Assembly: GCA_028280115.1 (NCBI GenBank)
Contig: JANQMJ010000015.1
Span: forward strand, 124,001 to 188,000
Source: Parvularculaceae bacterium
GTDB lineage: Bacteria; Pseudomonadota; Alphaproteobacteria; Caulobacterales; Parvularculaceae
DNA length: 64,000 bases
Direction: 5' to 3'
Program-made: the position numbers and the translations under genes
Shown: positions 1 to 9,509 of the stretch, in pieces
Layout of the letters: each line of letters starts with the position of its first letter
How positions within the stretch are numbered: the first letter of the stretch is position 1
Notes under the pieces: model-generated
The model's input: only the letters and a program-made list of their open reading frames with translations
The model's database searches: none
Told to the model about the DNA's origin: nothing

Positions 1-888
1 CGCGGCGCCGTTGGTCGGCGCCGTGACGACCCGGCCGCCGGCGGCGTTTTCCTCATTGACCGCCATGGCGTAGACATTGAGCCAGTCGAACAACTGCTCG
101 CGCTCATTGGCGAGCGGGACATCGGACAATTTGCGGTAAAGCGCCGGCGCCCGCCGTTTCACATTCAGCCCGCCGGGCAACCGGCCTTCGGTTCTTAGCC
201 CGCGTTCGATGCAATCGCGCATGGCGGCCCAGATGCCGTCGAGCATCCGTTCCGTTTCCACGCGCGGGCGCAGGGCGTCTTCGTTTCCGAGAATGACGTC
301 GTGGACCTGCAGATTCTTTTCGCGGCATATCGCCATCAGTTCGTCGGCGGAAGAGAATCTGTTCATCCGGGCGTGCGGGTGGTGCGCTTTAAAACTGCCT
401 TCTGAAGTCGTCTTGAGTTGCTCCGCCGTGGAAATAAACCCGCCGCCGATCGAATAATAGGTCTGCTCGAACAATGGTGCGCCATCCGCATCCAAAAGGC
501 GCAGGGCCATCTCATTTGAATGAAGTTCGGGAATGATGTCGGTGCGAAAATCAATGTCCTTTGCGGGATCGAATGCAATTTCGCGCCCGCCATGGAGCCG
601 CAGCCGCTTCTGTTCGCGGACGTCGCCGACCGCCGCGTCGGCTTCGTCGGGATCGGTTTTATCGGGCGCATAGCCCATCAGCCCAAGCATGACGGCCTTG
701 TCGGTACCGTGGCCAAGACCGGTAAGGGCGAGCGAACCGTGCAGATCGACCGCAACGCGCGCCGCTTTTTCCAGAACGCCGGCGCTCGCGGCTTCGTTCA
801 AAAAGCGCAGCGCAATGCGCATGGGACCGACCGTGTGCGACGAGGACGGCCCGATGCCGATTTTAAAAATGTCAAAAACGCTGAGCAT
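1..888 (-). CDS. sdaA: L-serine ammonia-lyase, 5' part (runs off window)
   Basis: Deaminates L-serine to pyruvate and ammonia using an Fe-S cluster in the cytoplasm. The N-terminus begins MLSVFDIFKIGIGPSSSHT, the hallmark start of the single-chain enzyme. The visible 296 codons cover the beta domain and the first part of the alpha domain, ending near AAGGRVVTAPTNGA. The cluster-binding cysteines of the family would lie beyond the window edge, so integrity cannot be judged. The ATG directly follows the TGA of the upstream lipoprotein gene, which suggests translational coupling within a three-gene operon. Family assignment is strong. Confidence 0.93.
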   Translation of the reverse strand, partial: MLSVFDIFKIGIGPSSSHTVGPMRIALRFLNEAASAGVLEKAARVAVDLHGSLALTGLGHGTDKAVMLGLMGYAPDKTDPDEADAAVGDVREQKRLRLHGGREIAFDPAKDIDFRTDIIPELHSNEMALRLLDADGAPLFEQTYYSIGGGFISTAEQLKTTSEGSFKAHHPHARMNRFSSADELMAICREKNLQVHDVILGNEDALRPRVETERMLDGIWAAMRDCIERGLRTEGRLPGGLNVKRRAPALYRKLSDVPLANEREQLFDWLNVYAMAVNEENAAGGRVVTAPTNGAA

Positions 889-1890
889 TCATTCTTTCAC
901 TTCGCCGATGGTTTTGAGGGCAGCTTCGAGCCTGTCTATATCGTAAAGCGACAGGCGTCGATGGGCGTTAAGATCGCTTAGGACGAGGTCCATTGCAGCG
1001 ATAGCGCTTTCGATCTGGTTTGCAGTGGAAATGGCATCGCCGGAGAGCGCCGACCGGGCGGCGGCGAGTTTCCCGGCGAGGCTTTCCAGTCCCTCCCGCT
1101 GAGGCGCAAGGTCCGGTCCGGCGAAGCGTTCATGAATGCGGCCGAGCGCCGATTGCGCGCTGACCAGCAGAAAATCGGCCGCCGCTTCATCGCCCCGCCG
1201 TAGGGCTTGGCCAACCGCAGTTAACGCCCGCGCTACATCGGCCATGTCGCGCCGAACGTTGCGCGGCGCAGCGCCGGAACAGGCCGCCGGATCAAGCCAG
1301 GCGACATAAGCTTCAAGCCCGCGCAGGACAATGTCCGGCGGCGGCGCGCCCTGAAACTCGTCGGTCACAGCGCTTGCGATGAAGGCATGAAGGCTCGGCG
1401 CCGGCGCATGCGCGCCGAAAGCGTCCTTGCCGGCGATCCCCACGAGACTCGGAATGGGGACCGGATTGAAAACCCCATCCTCGCGCACCTTGCTGAATAG
1501 CGATGACGTAACGTCCGCGGTTCCGGGGGCGCCGGAAAGGCCCGCCAGGAAAAACGCCGAATTGTCATGACCGTCGCGGTGACAGCTGGCGCAGGAGAGC
1601 CCGCCCCGCGCCGCCTGCCCGCCGAACAGGAGCGGGCTTGAAAACGCCGCGCGGCCGACTTCAACCAGATAGGCGTCTTCGCTTTTTGTCGGCGACCGCA
1701 AGCATTCGCCTGGCGATTGCGTCAGGATACGGAGCTTATCGGCGTCTGGCGCGATCCAGGCGAGTTCCGTCAACAGCGCCTGTTCAGCCGAAACCGAAAG
1801 ACCGGACGCCGATGCGCTGTCCGGCGTCGGATCGCTAAGGCATCCCGAGACGGCGAGGGAAAGGCCGGCGAGAACGACGCGTCTCGTCAA
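889..1890 (-). CDS. Lipoprotein with one c-type haem motif (cytochrome c peroxidase/MauG-like fold suspected)
   Basis: 333 residues. Seen: a signal peptide ending in the lipobox VSGC (Cys17), then a Ser/Ala-rich linker, then a CASCH haem-attachment motif (C100, C103, H104) followed by RDGHDN. The surrounding text, with GR.AFSSPLLFGG before and PSLVGIAGKDAFG after the haem motif, recalls the N-terminal domain of dihaem cytochrome c peroxidase/MauG proteins. Only one CxxCH is present, and the C-terminal third looks alpha-helical and haem-free. It is probably membrane-anchored in the periplasm. The start overlaps the TPR gene stop by 4 bp and the stop abuts sdaA. The electron partner and substrate are unknown. 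Confidence 0.75.
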   Translation of the reverse strand: MTRRVVLAGLSLAVSGCLSDPTPDSASASGLSVSAEQALLTELAWIAPDADKLRILTQSPGECLRSPTKSEDAYLVEVGRAAFSSPLLFGGQAARGGLSCASCHRDGHDNSAFFLAGLSGAPGTADVTSSLFSKVREDGVFNPVPIPSLVGIAGKDAFGAHAPAPSLHAFIASAVTDEFQGAPPPDIVLRGLEAYVAWLDPAACSGAAPRNVRRDMADVARALTAVGQALRRGDEAAADFLLVSAQSALGRIHERFAGPDLAPQREGLESLAGKLAAARSALSGDAISTANQIESAIAAMDLVLSDLNAHRRLSLYDIDRLEAALKTIGEVKE

Positions 1891-2888
1891 CGGCGCGCGT
1901 TCCTGACCGATTCCTTGGTTGCGATCAGACGCGCCAGATCCTCGCGTTCCGGGCAGGCGAAAACGCAGATCCGGTCGAGCCGGGCGAGCTGTTTCTTCGC
2001 CTTCTTGATGTCGCCGCGTTCAAGATAGAGTTCGCCAAGATACTCCGTGGCCCCGCGATGGTCGGGATCGAGCGACAGGGCCTGCGCGTAATATCTTTGC
2101 GCGGTTTCGAAATCGCCCGCCTTGCGATGGGCGTAGCCGAGATAATTTAAAATATCCGGATGCGGACCATAGGTCGCCTGCGCCCTATAAAGATCGGCGA
2201 TCGCCGCGCCATAGCGCTCCTGATTAATCAGCTTCACCGCCGCGTTATAACGCGCCGGCCCCGCCTCCGGCCCGTCCGAAGACAGCAATGCTAAGCGCGG
2301 CGCAACCGCCGGCGCAAGGCTGACATCTTCGCCTTTCGCCTTAGCGTCGCTCAGCGCCGCCTCGACCGCGGCGATGGCCTTTTCCGTGCTCGCCATATAG
2401 TCCGCATCGCAAGACGCATCGGCGCAGTCCTGCTTTATCTCTTTCAGCGCTGTAAGTTGTTCGCGCGCCTCTTCAGGCCTATCCAGACCGACGAGAACGA
2501 TCGCCAGGTTTTCGCGCGCCTCGACAAGGTCCGGCCGTTCCGCTATGGCGCGTTTGAAATAGCGAACAGAAGATTTTTCCTTGCCGCGGGCGACTTTGGT
2601 AAGACCCATATAATAGTTCGCATCGGGATTATTGCGCGCTACGCGCAACACCTCGCCGAACATTTGCTCCGCCGTTCGGTAATCGCCCGCCTTAAACGCG
2701 GCGAGGCCTTGCTGATAGGCTTGCGCCGGATCGATTTCCGTCGCCGTCTGAGGCAGGTTGCCAACAGGGGGCAGCGGTCCAGCATTTGGATTTGCGCGCG
2801 CAACGCCCGAACCGATCGCCAACAACGCCAATGCGGCGAGCATCGCGGCGACGCCGCTATTGTTGAATTTCCCAAATGACCCGGACAT
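1887..2888 (-). CDS. Secreted tetratricopeptide-repeat protein
   Basis: 333 residues from the ATG at 2888. That start is chosen because AGGGAG lies about 8 nt upstream and a clean signal peptide follows (hydrophobic MLAALALLAIGSG, cleavage near VARA-NP). An in-frame start 33 nt further upstream would spoil the signal peptide. Two blocks of TPR helices are visible: about residues 60-150 (AYQQGLAAFKAGDY, DANYYMGL) and about 215-300 (YNAAVKLINQERYG, ILNYLGYAHRKAGDFETA). They are separated by a helical, cysteine-containing linker. Likely a periplasmic scaffold. It is first gene of an operon with the haem-motif lipoprotein and sdaA; the partner is unknown. Confidence 0.85.
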   Translation of the reverse strand: MSGSFGKFNNSGVAAMLAALALLAIGSGVARANPNAGPLPPVGNLPQTATEIDPAQAYQQGLAAFKAGDYRTAEQMFGEVLRVARNNPDANYYMGLTKVARGKEKSSVRYFKRAIAERPDLVEARENLAIVLVGLDRPEEAREQLTALKEIKQDCADASCDADYMASTEKAIAAVEAALSDAKAKGEDVSLAPAVAPRLALLSSDGPEAGPARYNAAVKLINQERYGAAIADLYRAQATYGPHPDILNYLGYAHRKAGDFETAQRYYAQALSLDPDHRGATEYLGELYLERGDIKKAKKQLARLDRICVFACPEREDLARLIATKESVRNARR

Positions 2889-2975
2889 GGTTGTGTCTCC
2901 CTTGAAACAATCCCGCTTCACGTCGCCTGCGGATGAAACTGCCCTATTTTCGCGGGCAATGCAGCCCCGCCGTCA

Positions 2976-3764
2976 TCACATGTCGCGGCGCGGGTCGCCG
3001 CGCCGGTCTTCAAGAACCGGATCGACCCCCAGCGCGCGCATGGCCTCGCACGCCGCGTCGATCGCCGCCTGCGCCAGCGCCGCATCCTCCGCCCTGGCGA
3101 CGACGGTGACGCCTTTTTCATCGCCCTCGATGGGATAGCTTCCGATCGTTACCCCTGCATGGGCCGCCTGAATGTCGCGCAGGGCGTCTGCGAGCTTTGA
3201 TTCCGGCAGGTTCCACGCCGTCGCTGCGCGCGAATGCAGCGCCGCGCCGCGCTCAATCACCGTATCGACGGCGTTGAGCATGCCCTCGAAAATGCGCGGC
3301 ACGCCGGCCATGACGAACACATTGCCAATCCGGACCCCGGGCGCGCCAGACACCGGATTGTCGATCAATTCCGCGCCGTCAGGGATGCGCGCCATGCGCA
3401 GGCGCGCCGGGGTAACCGCTTCGCCGCGACTTTCATACCACGCCCTGATCATCCGCGCCGCTCTTGGATGTTCCACGACGTCAACGCCGAACGCCGCAGC
3501 GACGGACTCGGCCGTGATGTCATCGTGGGTCGGCCCAATGCCGCCGCTGGTGAAGACGTAATCACAGCGCTCGCGCAGCGTATTGAGCGCCGCAACGATG
3601 GCGCCTTGGTCATCGCCGACAATCCGCGCCTCGACCAGCGCGACGCCGCGTTCGGTCAGCCAGCGCGCGAGATAATGAACGTTCGCCTCGCGCGTGCGTC
3701 CGGACAGGAGTTCGTCGCCGATGGCGAGCATGGCGGCGGTTTTTCTGCGGGTTGCGATGACCAT
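2976..3764 (-). CDS. CinA N-domain-like molybdopterin-binding family protein (COG1058)
   Basis: 262 residues. Contains the MoaB/MogA-like fold: AIGDELLSGRTREANVHYL near the N-terminus, then TSGGIGPTHDDITAESVA, and VFVMAGVPRIFEGML after that. In many bacteria this domain is fused to the CinA nicotinamide-nucleotide deamidase domain; here it stands alone, and a separate CinA C-domain gene lies near 39.5 kb. It may act on ADP-ribose/pyrophosphate substrates as in the CinA N-domain, but this is inference. The start at 3764 gives the usual length. The reading frame stays open upstream to 4340, but that part is antisense to sfsA and is not credible protein. Divergent from sfsA. Confidence 0.85.
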   Translation of the reverse strand: MVIATRRKTAAMLAIGDELLSGRTREANVHYLARWLTERGVALVEARIVGDDQGAIVAALNTLRERCDYVFTSGGIGPTHDDITAESVAAAFGVDVVEHPRAARMIRAWYESRGEAVTPARLRMARIPDGAELIDNPVSGAPGVRIGNVFVMAGVPRIFEGMLNAVDTVIERGAALHSRAATAWNLPESKLADALRDIQAAHAGVTIGSYPIEGDEKGVTVVARAEDAALAQAAIDAACEAMRALGVDPVLEDRRGDPRRDM

Positions 3765-3860
3765 AGCGCGATCCTGTTTATGCCAAACATGGCCCCCCGC
3801 AAAGCAGCGCGCCGCCGCCGACGGCCTGACGGCGCGGCGAATCTTGCCTAAAACCACGCC

Positions 3861-4565
3861 ATGCGTCTTCCCTCCCCCCTGCTCCGCGGCCGGCTGATCA
3901 AACGCTATAAGCGGTTTCTCGCCGACATCGCCCTCGACGACGGCCGCGAGATCACCGCCCATTGCGCCAATCCGGGATCGATGATGGGCGTCGCCATCGA
4001 GGGCGCGCGCGTCTGGGCCCATGAGCATGGCGATAGAAAGCGCAAGCTCGCCTTCTCCTGGGAACTGGTCGAGATCGGCAAAACCTTGATCCCGATCAAT
4101 ACCGCGAACCCGAACCGGATCGCCCATGAAGCCATAGAGGCAAGCGCGGTCCCGGCGCTTAAGGGCTACAAGACCATTCATCGCGAAGTGAAATACGGCG
4201 AAGGCAGCCGCATCGACCTGCTGCTGGAGGGCGGAAGGCGGCGCAAGCCCTGCTATGTGGAGATCAAGAACGTCCATCTTTCCCGCCGGCCGGGCCTGGC
4301 GGAATTTCCCGATTCCGTCACCAAGCGCGGCGCCAAGCATCTTGGCGAGCTTGCCGCCATTGCCCGGAGCGACGCGCGCGCGGTTATGCTGTTTATCGTT
4401 CAGCGCAATGACTGCCGCGTTTTCCAGCCCGCCGCGGATCTCGATCCCGGCTACGCCGAAGCGCTAAACGTCGCAGTGAAGGCAGGCGTTGAAACTTTAT
4501 GCTATGATTGCGATGTCAGTTTGAGCGAGGTAGTCCTGCGTAGGCCGATTGAAATCGATATGTAG
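3861..4565 (+). CDS. sfsA: SfsA family protein (DNA/RNA nuclease SfsA)
   Basis: 234 residues, the usual family length. SfsA was named for sugar fermentation stimulation in E. coli and has a nucleic-acid-binding OB-like N-domain plus a PD-(D/E)XK-like nuclease core. Seen here: N-terminal LIKRYKRFLADI, ITAHCANPGSMMG, a nuclease-like core RIDLLLEGG..CYVEIKNVHL, and FPDSVTKRGAKHLGEL. All are typical of the family. It stands divergent from the CinA-like gene with 96 bp between starts, and is followed 17 bp later by map, probably in one transcript. The physiological role is poorly defined in the family generally. Confidence 0.93.
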   Translation: MRLPSPLLRGRLIKRYKRFLADIALDDGREITAHCANPGSMMGVAIEGARVWAHEHGDRKRKLAFSWELVEIGKTLIPINTANPNRIAHEAIEASAVPALKGYKTIHREVKYGEGSRIDLLLEGGRRRKPCYVEIKNVHLSRRPGLAEFPDSVTKRGAKHLGELAAIARSDARAVMLFIVQRNDCRVFQPAADLDPGYAEALNVAVKAGVETLCYDCDVSLSEVVLRRPIEIDM

Positions 4566-4582
4566 GTCGAGAGCTTTTTCGA

Positions 4583-5431
4583 ATGACCGAGATCGCCGTC
4601 GAAAATGAAGCAGAGCTCCCTTCGGGCGCGATTAAGATTCATCCGCCTGAAGATTTCGAGGGCATGCGCGTGGCGGGTAGGCTCGCGGCCCAGTGCCTCG
4701 ACATGCTCACGGAGCATGTCGCGCCCGGCGTGACCACGCAAAAGCTTGACGATCTCGTGCGGGAATTCGTGTTCGATCATGGCGCACTTTCAGCCACAAT
4801 CGGCTATCGCGGCTATCGTCATGCGAGCTGCATCTCTCTTAATCACGTCATCTGCCACGGCATTCCCGGCCCAAAGGCGCTCAAGAAAGGCGATATCCTG
4901 AATATCGACGTCACGGTGATCGTCGACGGCTGGCATGGCGACACCAGCCGCATGTATTTTGCCGGCAAACCGAAGGTGAAGGCGCGCCGCCTCGTCGAGA
5001 CGACGTATGACGCCATGATGGCGGGGATCGCCGCGATCCGCCCCGGCGGCTCCTTGCGCGACATCGGCCGGGCGATCCAGACCCTGGCGGAGGCGGAAAA
5101 CTTTTCCGTCGTGCGCGATTTCTGCGGCCACGGCCTTGGCCGGGCCTTTCACGCGCCGCCGAATATCGTTCATTATGCGGAATATAAAGACCGGTTCGGC
5201 ACGGCCCACAGCGCCCCGGAGACCGAGCTTAAACCCGGCATGTTCTTTACCGTCGAACCCATGATCAACGAAGGCAAGCCCGACGTTAAGCTCCTCAAGG
5301 ACGGCTGGACGGCGGTTTCTCGCGACCGTTCGCTGTCGGCGCAATTCGAACATTCCGTCGCCGTGACCGAAGACGGCGTCGAAATATTCACGACCTCGCC
5401 GAAGGGGCTGCACAAGCCGCCTTACGCCTAA
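4583..5431 (+). CDS. map: Type I methionine aminopeptidase
   Basis: 282 residues. Removes the initiator methionine from nascent proteins in the cytoplasm. The pita-bread metal site is visible in order: [20 protein letters not shown] (two Asp ligands), GHGLGRAFH (His), FFTVEPM (Glu) and QFEHSVAV (Glu). About 25 residues of acidic, low-complexity sequence precede the conserved fold, slightly longer than the E. coli enzyme. The stop TAA overlaps the ATG of radC by one base (TAATG), so the two are translationally coupled. Confidence 0.97.
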   Translation: MTEIAVENEAELPSGAIKIHPPEDFEGMRVAGRLAAQCLDMLTEHVAPGVTTQKLDDLVREFVFDHGALSATIGYRGYRHASCISLNHVICHGIPGPKALKKGDILNIDVTVIVDGWHGDTSRMYFAGKPKVKARRLVETTYDAMMAGIAAIRPGGSLRDIGRAIQTLAEAENFSVVRDFCGHGLGRAFHAPPNIVHYAEYKDRFGTAHSAPETELKPGMFFTVEPMINEGKPDVKLLKDGWTAVSRDRSLSAQFEHSVAVTEDGVEIFTTSPKGLHKPPYA

Positions 5432-6126
5432 TGCCGGACGGCAACGCAAAAACGCCTGATCACGCGAAGGGCCATCGCGAGCGCTTGCGCGCGCGGTTTA
5501 AAAAGGCCGGCGTCGACGGCGTACAGGATTACGAGCTGTTGGAGCTCATCTTATTCCGCGCCATACCCCGCCGGGACGTCAAGCCGCTGGCCAAGGAACT
5601 CATCGCGAAATTCGGCGGCTTCGCACAAGCGCTGGCCGCGCCCGTCGAGCGCCTGACGGAGATCACGGGCGTTTCGGAAAACGTCGCCCAGGAACTCAAG
5701 GTCGTGCACGCCGCAGCGATCAAGCTCGCCCAGGAACGGGTCCTGAAGCGGCCGGTCATATCGTCGTGGGACGATCTTCTCTCCTATTGCCGCGCGGCGA
5801 TGGCGGACGAAAAGACCGAAATGTTTCGCATTTTGTTTCTCGACAAGAAGAACATCCTGATCGCCGACGAAGTCCAACAGCGCGGCACGATCGATCACAC
5901 GCCGGTCTATCCGCGCGAGGTGGTCAAGCGGGCCCTTGAGCTCGGCGCGGCGGCGATCATCCTGGTCCACAATCATCCGTCCGGCGATCCCACGCCGTCG
6001 CGCGCCGATGTGGAGATGACCAACAAGATCATCAAAGCCGCCGCCGCGCTCAACATTCGCGTCCACGACCATCTCGTCATCGGTCATGAGCGCGACGCCA
6101 GTTTCAAGGCGCTGGGCCTGATTTAG
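5431..6126 (+). CDS. radC: RadC family JAB1/MPN-domain protein
   Basis: 231 residues. Named for DNA repair, although a direct repair role of RadC in E. coli has been questioned. N-terminal helix-hairpin-helix-like region ([20 protein letters not shown], then [14 protein letters not shown]) and C-terminal JAMM metalloprotease-like domain with the motif [14 protein letters not shown]. All metal-ligand positions of the motif (H, H, D) and the Ser are present. The start overlaps the map stop by one base. A housekeeping gene, commonly next to map in Alphaproteobacteria. Confidence 0.95.
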   Translation: MPDGNAKTPDHAKGHRERLRARFKKAGVDGVQDYELLELILFRAIPRRDVKPLAKELIAKFGGFAQALAAPVERLTEITGVSENVAQELKVVHAAAIKLAQERVLKRPVISSWDDLLSYCRAAMADEKTEMFRILFLDKKNILIADEVQQRGTIDHTPVYPREVVKRALELGAAAIILVHNHPSGDPTPSRADVEMTNKIIKAAAALNIRVHDHLVIGHERDASFKALGLI

Positions 6127-6264
6127 GCGACGGGCGGCAGGCTGTGGCGGCTTAAGACGAGTGTTTTTGGCAAAAGAATCCGGTGAAAATGAAAATGGCT
6201 ATTGCTTACCGGCCGCATCTTGTTGCCTAATCCCCCGTCCCTACCCGCTCATCCCATTTCCCCT

Positions 6265-7182
6265 ATGGCCCGCATCATCACCCTGACGCCCAACCCGACC
6301 TACGACTTTGCGGTGGAGGTCGACTTTGTCGAAGCGAACCGGAAGCTGCGGTGTAAAAATCCCGACACCAAACCCGGCGGCGGCGGCATCAATGTCGCCC
6401 GCGCGGCGAGCCGGCTCGGCGCCGATGTCCTGGCGATCTTCACCACCGCGGGGCTTTACGGCGACGCGCTCAAAAAAGCCGTCGCCGAAGAACAGGTTTC
6501 CATGCGCGCCATACCGGTCGCCGGCGAAACCCGGCTCGCCTTTCATGTGCACGAGCAGGACAAGGGCGACGAATATCGCTTTAATCTGCCCGGCGCGGCG
6601 ATGAGCGCCGCGGAAGTTCAATCGATGCTCGACGTCCTGAAGGAAGAAGCCCGCGCAGGCGACATAATCGTCGGCAGCGGCAGCCTGCCCGGTGGCGAGC
6701 CCGTCGATTTCTGGTCCCGGGCCGCCCATGTCGCCAAGGAGAACGGCGCGCATTTTTTTCTCGACTCCATCAACGGCCTTGAGACGGCGTTTGCCGAAGG
6801 CGTCTTTCTTTTCCGCTGCAATCAGTTCGAATATCAAGCGATTGCGAACCGCACGCTTGAATGGCCCGATGAAATCACGGCCCTCGCCGAAGAGCTGGTT
6901 GGCAAGGGCGCGGCCGAACGGGTCATCATCACCCATGGCGGCGACGGGTCGGTGATGGCGACGCCCAACGGGACCGTGTCGACGCCGGTAATAAAAGTTC
7001 GCGCCCAAAGCGCCGTCGGCGCGGGGGATTCGTTCATGGCGGCCTTTATCGTCGCCACGATGCGCGGGTATAGCGACAAAGACGCCCTGCGATACGCCTC
7101 GGCAGGCGCGGCGGCGACGCGCATGTCCGCCGGCACGGCGTTGTTCGATCCTGCAGATGTAGAACGGCTTTATGCCGGCTAG
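6265..7182 (+). CDS. PfkB-family sugar-phosphate kinase (1-phosphofructokinase / 6-phosphofructokinase II type)
   Basis: 305 residues from the ATG at 6265; the open frame begins earlier (6202), but the fold starts exactly at ARIITLTPNPTYDFAV. Seen: the LTPNP opening of the phosphofructokinase-B/tagatose-6-phosphate kinase clade, substrate motif GGGGINVARAASRLG, IVGSGSLPGG, and the C-terminal ATP/anion-hole motif SAVGAGDSFMAAF with the catalytic Asp. It probably phosphorylates fructose 1- or 6-phosphate; which one cannot be told from sequence alone. No PTS genes lie nearby, which slightly favours the Pfk-2 type. A G+C-rich imperfect hairpin (CCCGC..GCGGG) follows the stop without a T-run. Confidence 0.88.
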   Translation: MARIITLTPNPTYDFAVEVDFVEANRKLRCKNPDTKPGGGGINVARAASRLGADVLAIFTTAGLYGDALKKAVAEEQVSMRAIPVAGETRLAFHVHEQDKGDEYRFNLPGAAMSAAEVQSMLDVLKEEARAGDIIVGSGSLPGGEPVDFWSRAAHVAKENGAHFFLDSINGLETAFAEGVFLFRCNQFEYQAIANRTLEWPDEITALAEELVGKGAAERVIITHGGDGSVMATPNGTVSTPVIKVRAQSAVGAGDSFMAAFIVATMRGYSDKDALRYASAGAAATRMSAGTALFDPADVERLYAG

Positions 7183-7264
7183 CCCCGCTTCGCGCGGGCG
7201 ACGTCACCCGGCTCTTGCTTGAAACCCCACAAATAACCCTGTAGTTTTTCTGAAACTCGGGTGG

Positions 7265-9505
7265 GTGAAGATATTTAGTATTTTCGATACTAGAGCTTGG
7301 GCCTTCATTTGCGTGCTGGTCGCCGGCGCCGTTCTGCACGCCTCTCTACACTATTATGTTGCGAACGCCTTGGAGCGCGAAAATCGCGCGCTTCTCGCGC
7401 GCCTCGCCAACCCGGAACCGATGACAGATTTCGAACCGTTTGTTTCGTTTCCGCTCGACGACCGAAAAATTCTGAATGCGTTCCAGGCCGAACGTGATGC
7501 GAGATTCCGCGCACGACACGCGAGTTACGTTCGTCCGCAAAGCGCATATGAATTCGCTCAAAAGCCGCTATTTGAAAATGTAAGACTTTCGCCGAATGGC
7601 CGGTATCTGGCCGCCGTTCAACGCAGCAATAAAGGAAATCTTGCCGTCATATTCGATCTCGACGGCGTAATTCCGCCGCACCATCTGAATTTCGGCGATC
7701 TCAGCGTCGACTGGGTCGCCTGGGTCCGGGAAGACAGGGTGTTGATCGGCTATTCGCTTTATCTCGTGATTGAATTCGCCCAATATAAGTTTGTGTTCGG
7801 CGGTTCACGGGTTCTCGCCATGAACCGTGACGGTTCAAACCAAGTGAGGCTATTCGGCGGCGAGCCGGCTGTCACAGGAAGCAATTTCAATCTCGCCACG
7901 GTCACGCATCTGCTGCCTGACGATCCGTCGCACATATTGATGCCGGCTTTTGAGGACGAAAAGCTGGGCCTGTGGCGCGTTAATATCGACGATGGCGGCG
8001 CCGATCTCATTCAAGCCGGCACAAACCGGACCGGCGCATGGTTCGCCGACAGGAGAGGCAGGCCACGCGTCAGAATCGACTCAAACAAACGCGGCGATTA
8101 TTTGCGTCTGTACGCCCTGAACGACCGCACCGGCGATTGGACGGAAATCTCTTCGGGGCCCTTTAGGCCGCATCGAACGCCCAATATCTGGCCCGCCGCA
8201 ACATCCGACGACATAAACGCCATCTATGTGCTGGCGAATACGGATGACGAAGACCGGGTTTCAATAAAATTGCTTGATCTTAAGTCCGGCGCTTTCATAG
8301 AAACGATTTACGGGCACCCAACCGTCGATGTCAGCAGCGCAGTCGTTGATACGCGCGATGGTTCTTATCTCGGCGCGCTTTATCTTGAAGATTTTTATGA
8401 CGTTGAATTCAAAGATAAACAAATGCAGGCGCATTATGAGGGGCTGAAACGATTTTTCGGCGGCACGGCGAATGTCGTGATTCAAAATGCGAGCCTCGAG
8501 CGGGAACGATTTTTGGTTTATGTGGACGGCCCCCAGGACCCGGGCGATTATTACATTTACGATTACGGCAGGCGGCATATCACGCCGCTATTCACACTGC
8601 GCCCGCAAATCGACCGCGCCATTTTGGGGCCCGTCGAAAAAATTACTTATCAAGCGCGCGACGGGCTGCTTCTGACCGCCTATTTAACTCATCCAAACGA
8701 CAATGAAACGGGACCAGCGCCTCTAATCGTTATGCCGCATGGCGGGCCCGAACAGCGCGATATGATCGCATTCAATCTTCACGCTCAATATTTCGCAAGC
8801 CGCGGCTTCCGGGTTCTGCAGCCTAATTTTCGAGGGTCTTCAGGTTACGGCAAAGCGTTCGCCGAAGCAGGCTATGGCCAATGGGGCCGAAAAATGCAGG
8901 ACGACGTAGACGACGCCGTGCATCATGTCATCGGCATTGGCCTTGTCGAAGACGAGAGGATTTGCATCGCCGGTTTCAGTTACGGCGGTTATGCGGCGCT
9001 GACGGGCGCAATGAGATCGCCGGAGCTTTATCGTTGCGCCGTCAGCGTAGCGGGCGTTTCGGATTTGATCGAGTTTCTCAGATATGTGCGCGAAGAGGAT
9101 GGCGCCGACTCGAAGTCGTATGACTATTGGGTAAAGGCGATTGGCCACCCGCACGACGATCGCGAAACGCTGAAAGAAATTTCGCCGCGCTTAAACGTTG
9201 ACAAGATAATAGCGCCCGTCTTTCTGGCGCATGGCGACGCTGACCAGACCGTGCCGGTCGAGCAATCGCGCGCCATGCGCGACGCGCTGGAACGCAGCGG
9301 CGGAAATGTGACATATATGGAACTCGAAAAAGCAGGCCATGGCGGCTGGTCGTTCAAACATGAAGTGAATTATCTGAATGCGGTCGAAGTATTTTTGACC
9401 GAGCATCTGAAAGATCTGGGGCCCGCGACCACGGCTTCCCTGAAGACGGAAGAATTGCAACACGCCGAGCGCCTTTCAGCCCCGGCGTCACATGCAGCGC
9501 ACTAG
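7265..9505 (+). CDS. S9 (prolyl oligopeptidase) family peptidase, membrane-anchored
   Basis: 746 residues from a GTG start; no better start with a clear ribosome site was found. An N-terminal hydrophobic segment (about residues 10-30) is a signal anchor, so the enzyme probably sits on the periplasmic face. A beta-propeller-like region follows (about 90-440), then an alpha/beta-hydrolase domain with nucleophile Ser572 in GFSYGG, Asp660 in HGDADQTV and His692 in KAGHGGWS. MPHGGPEQRD is the typical oxyanion strand of dipeptidyl/acylaminoacyl peptidases. Substrate peptides are unknown. A second S9 peptidase lies at 57.8 kb. Convergent with the carbonic anhydrase gene, 4 bp apart. Confidence 0.93.
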   Translation: MKIFSIFDTRAWAFICVLVAGAVLHASLHYYVANALERENRALLARLANPEPMTDFEPFVSFPLDDRKILNAFQAERDARFRARHASYVRPQSAYEFAQKPLFENVRLSPNGRYLAAVQRSNKGNLAVIFDLDGVIPPHHLNFGDLSVDWVAWVREDRVLIGYSLYLVIEFAQYKFVFGGSRVLAMNRDGSNQVRLFGGEPAVTGSNFNLATVTHLLPDDPSHILMPAFEDEKLGLWRVNIDDGGADLIQAGTNRTGAWFADRRGRPRVRIDSNKRGDYLRLYALNDRTGDWTEISSGPFRPHRTPNIWPAATSDDINAIYVLANTDDEDRVSIKLLDLKSGAFIETIYGHPTVDVSSAVVDTRDGSYLGALYLEDFYDVEFKDKQMQAHYEGLKRFFGGTANVVIQNASLERERFLVYVDGPQDPGDYYIYDYGRRHITPLFTLRPQIDRAILGPVEKITYQARDGLLLTAYLTHPNDNETGPAPLIVMPHGGPEQRDMIAFNLHAQYFASRGFRVLQPNFRGSSGYGKAFAEAGYGQWGRKMQDDVDDAVHHVIGIGLVEDERICIAGFSYGGYAALTGAMRSPELYRCAVSVAGVSDLIEFLRYVREEDGADSKSYDYWVKAIGHPHDDRETLKEISPRLNVDKIIAPVFLAHGDADQTVPVEQSRAMRDALERSGGNVTYMELEKAGHGGWSFKHEVNYLNAVEVFLTEHLKDLGPATTASLKTEELQHAERLSAPASHAAH

Positions 9506-9509
9506 CCGG

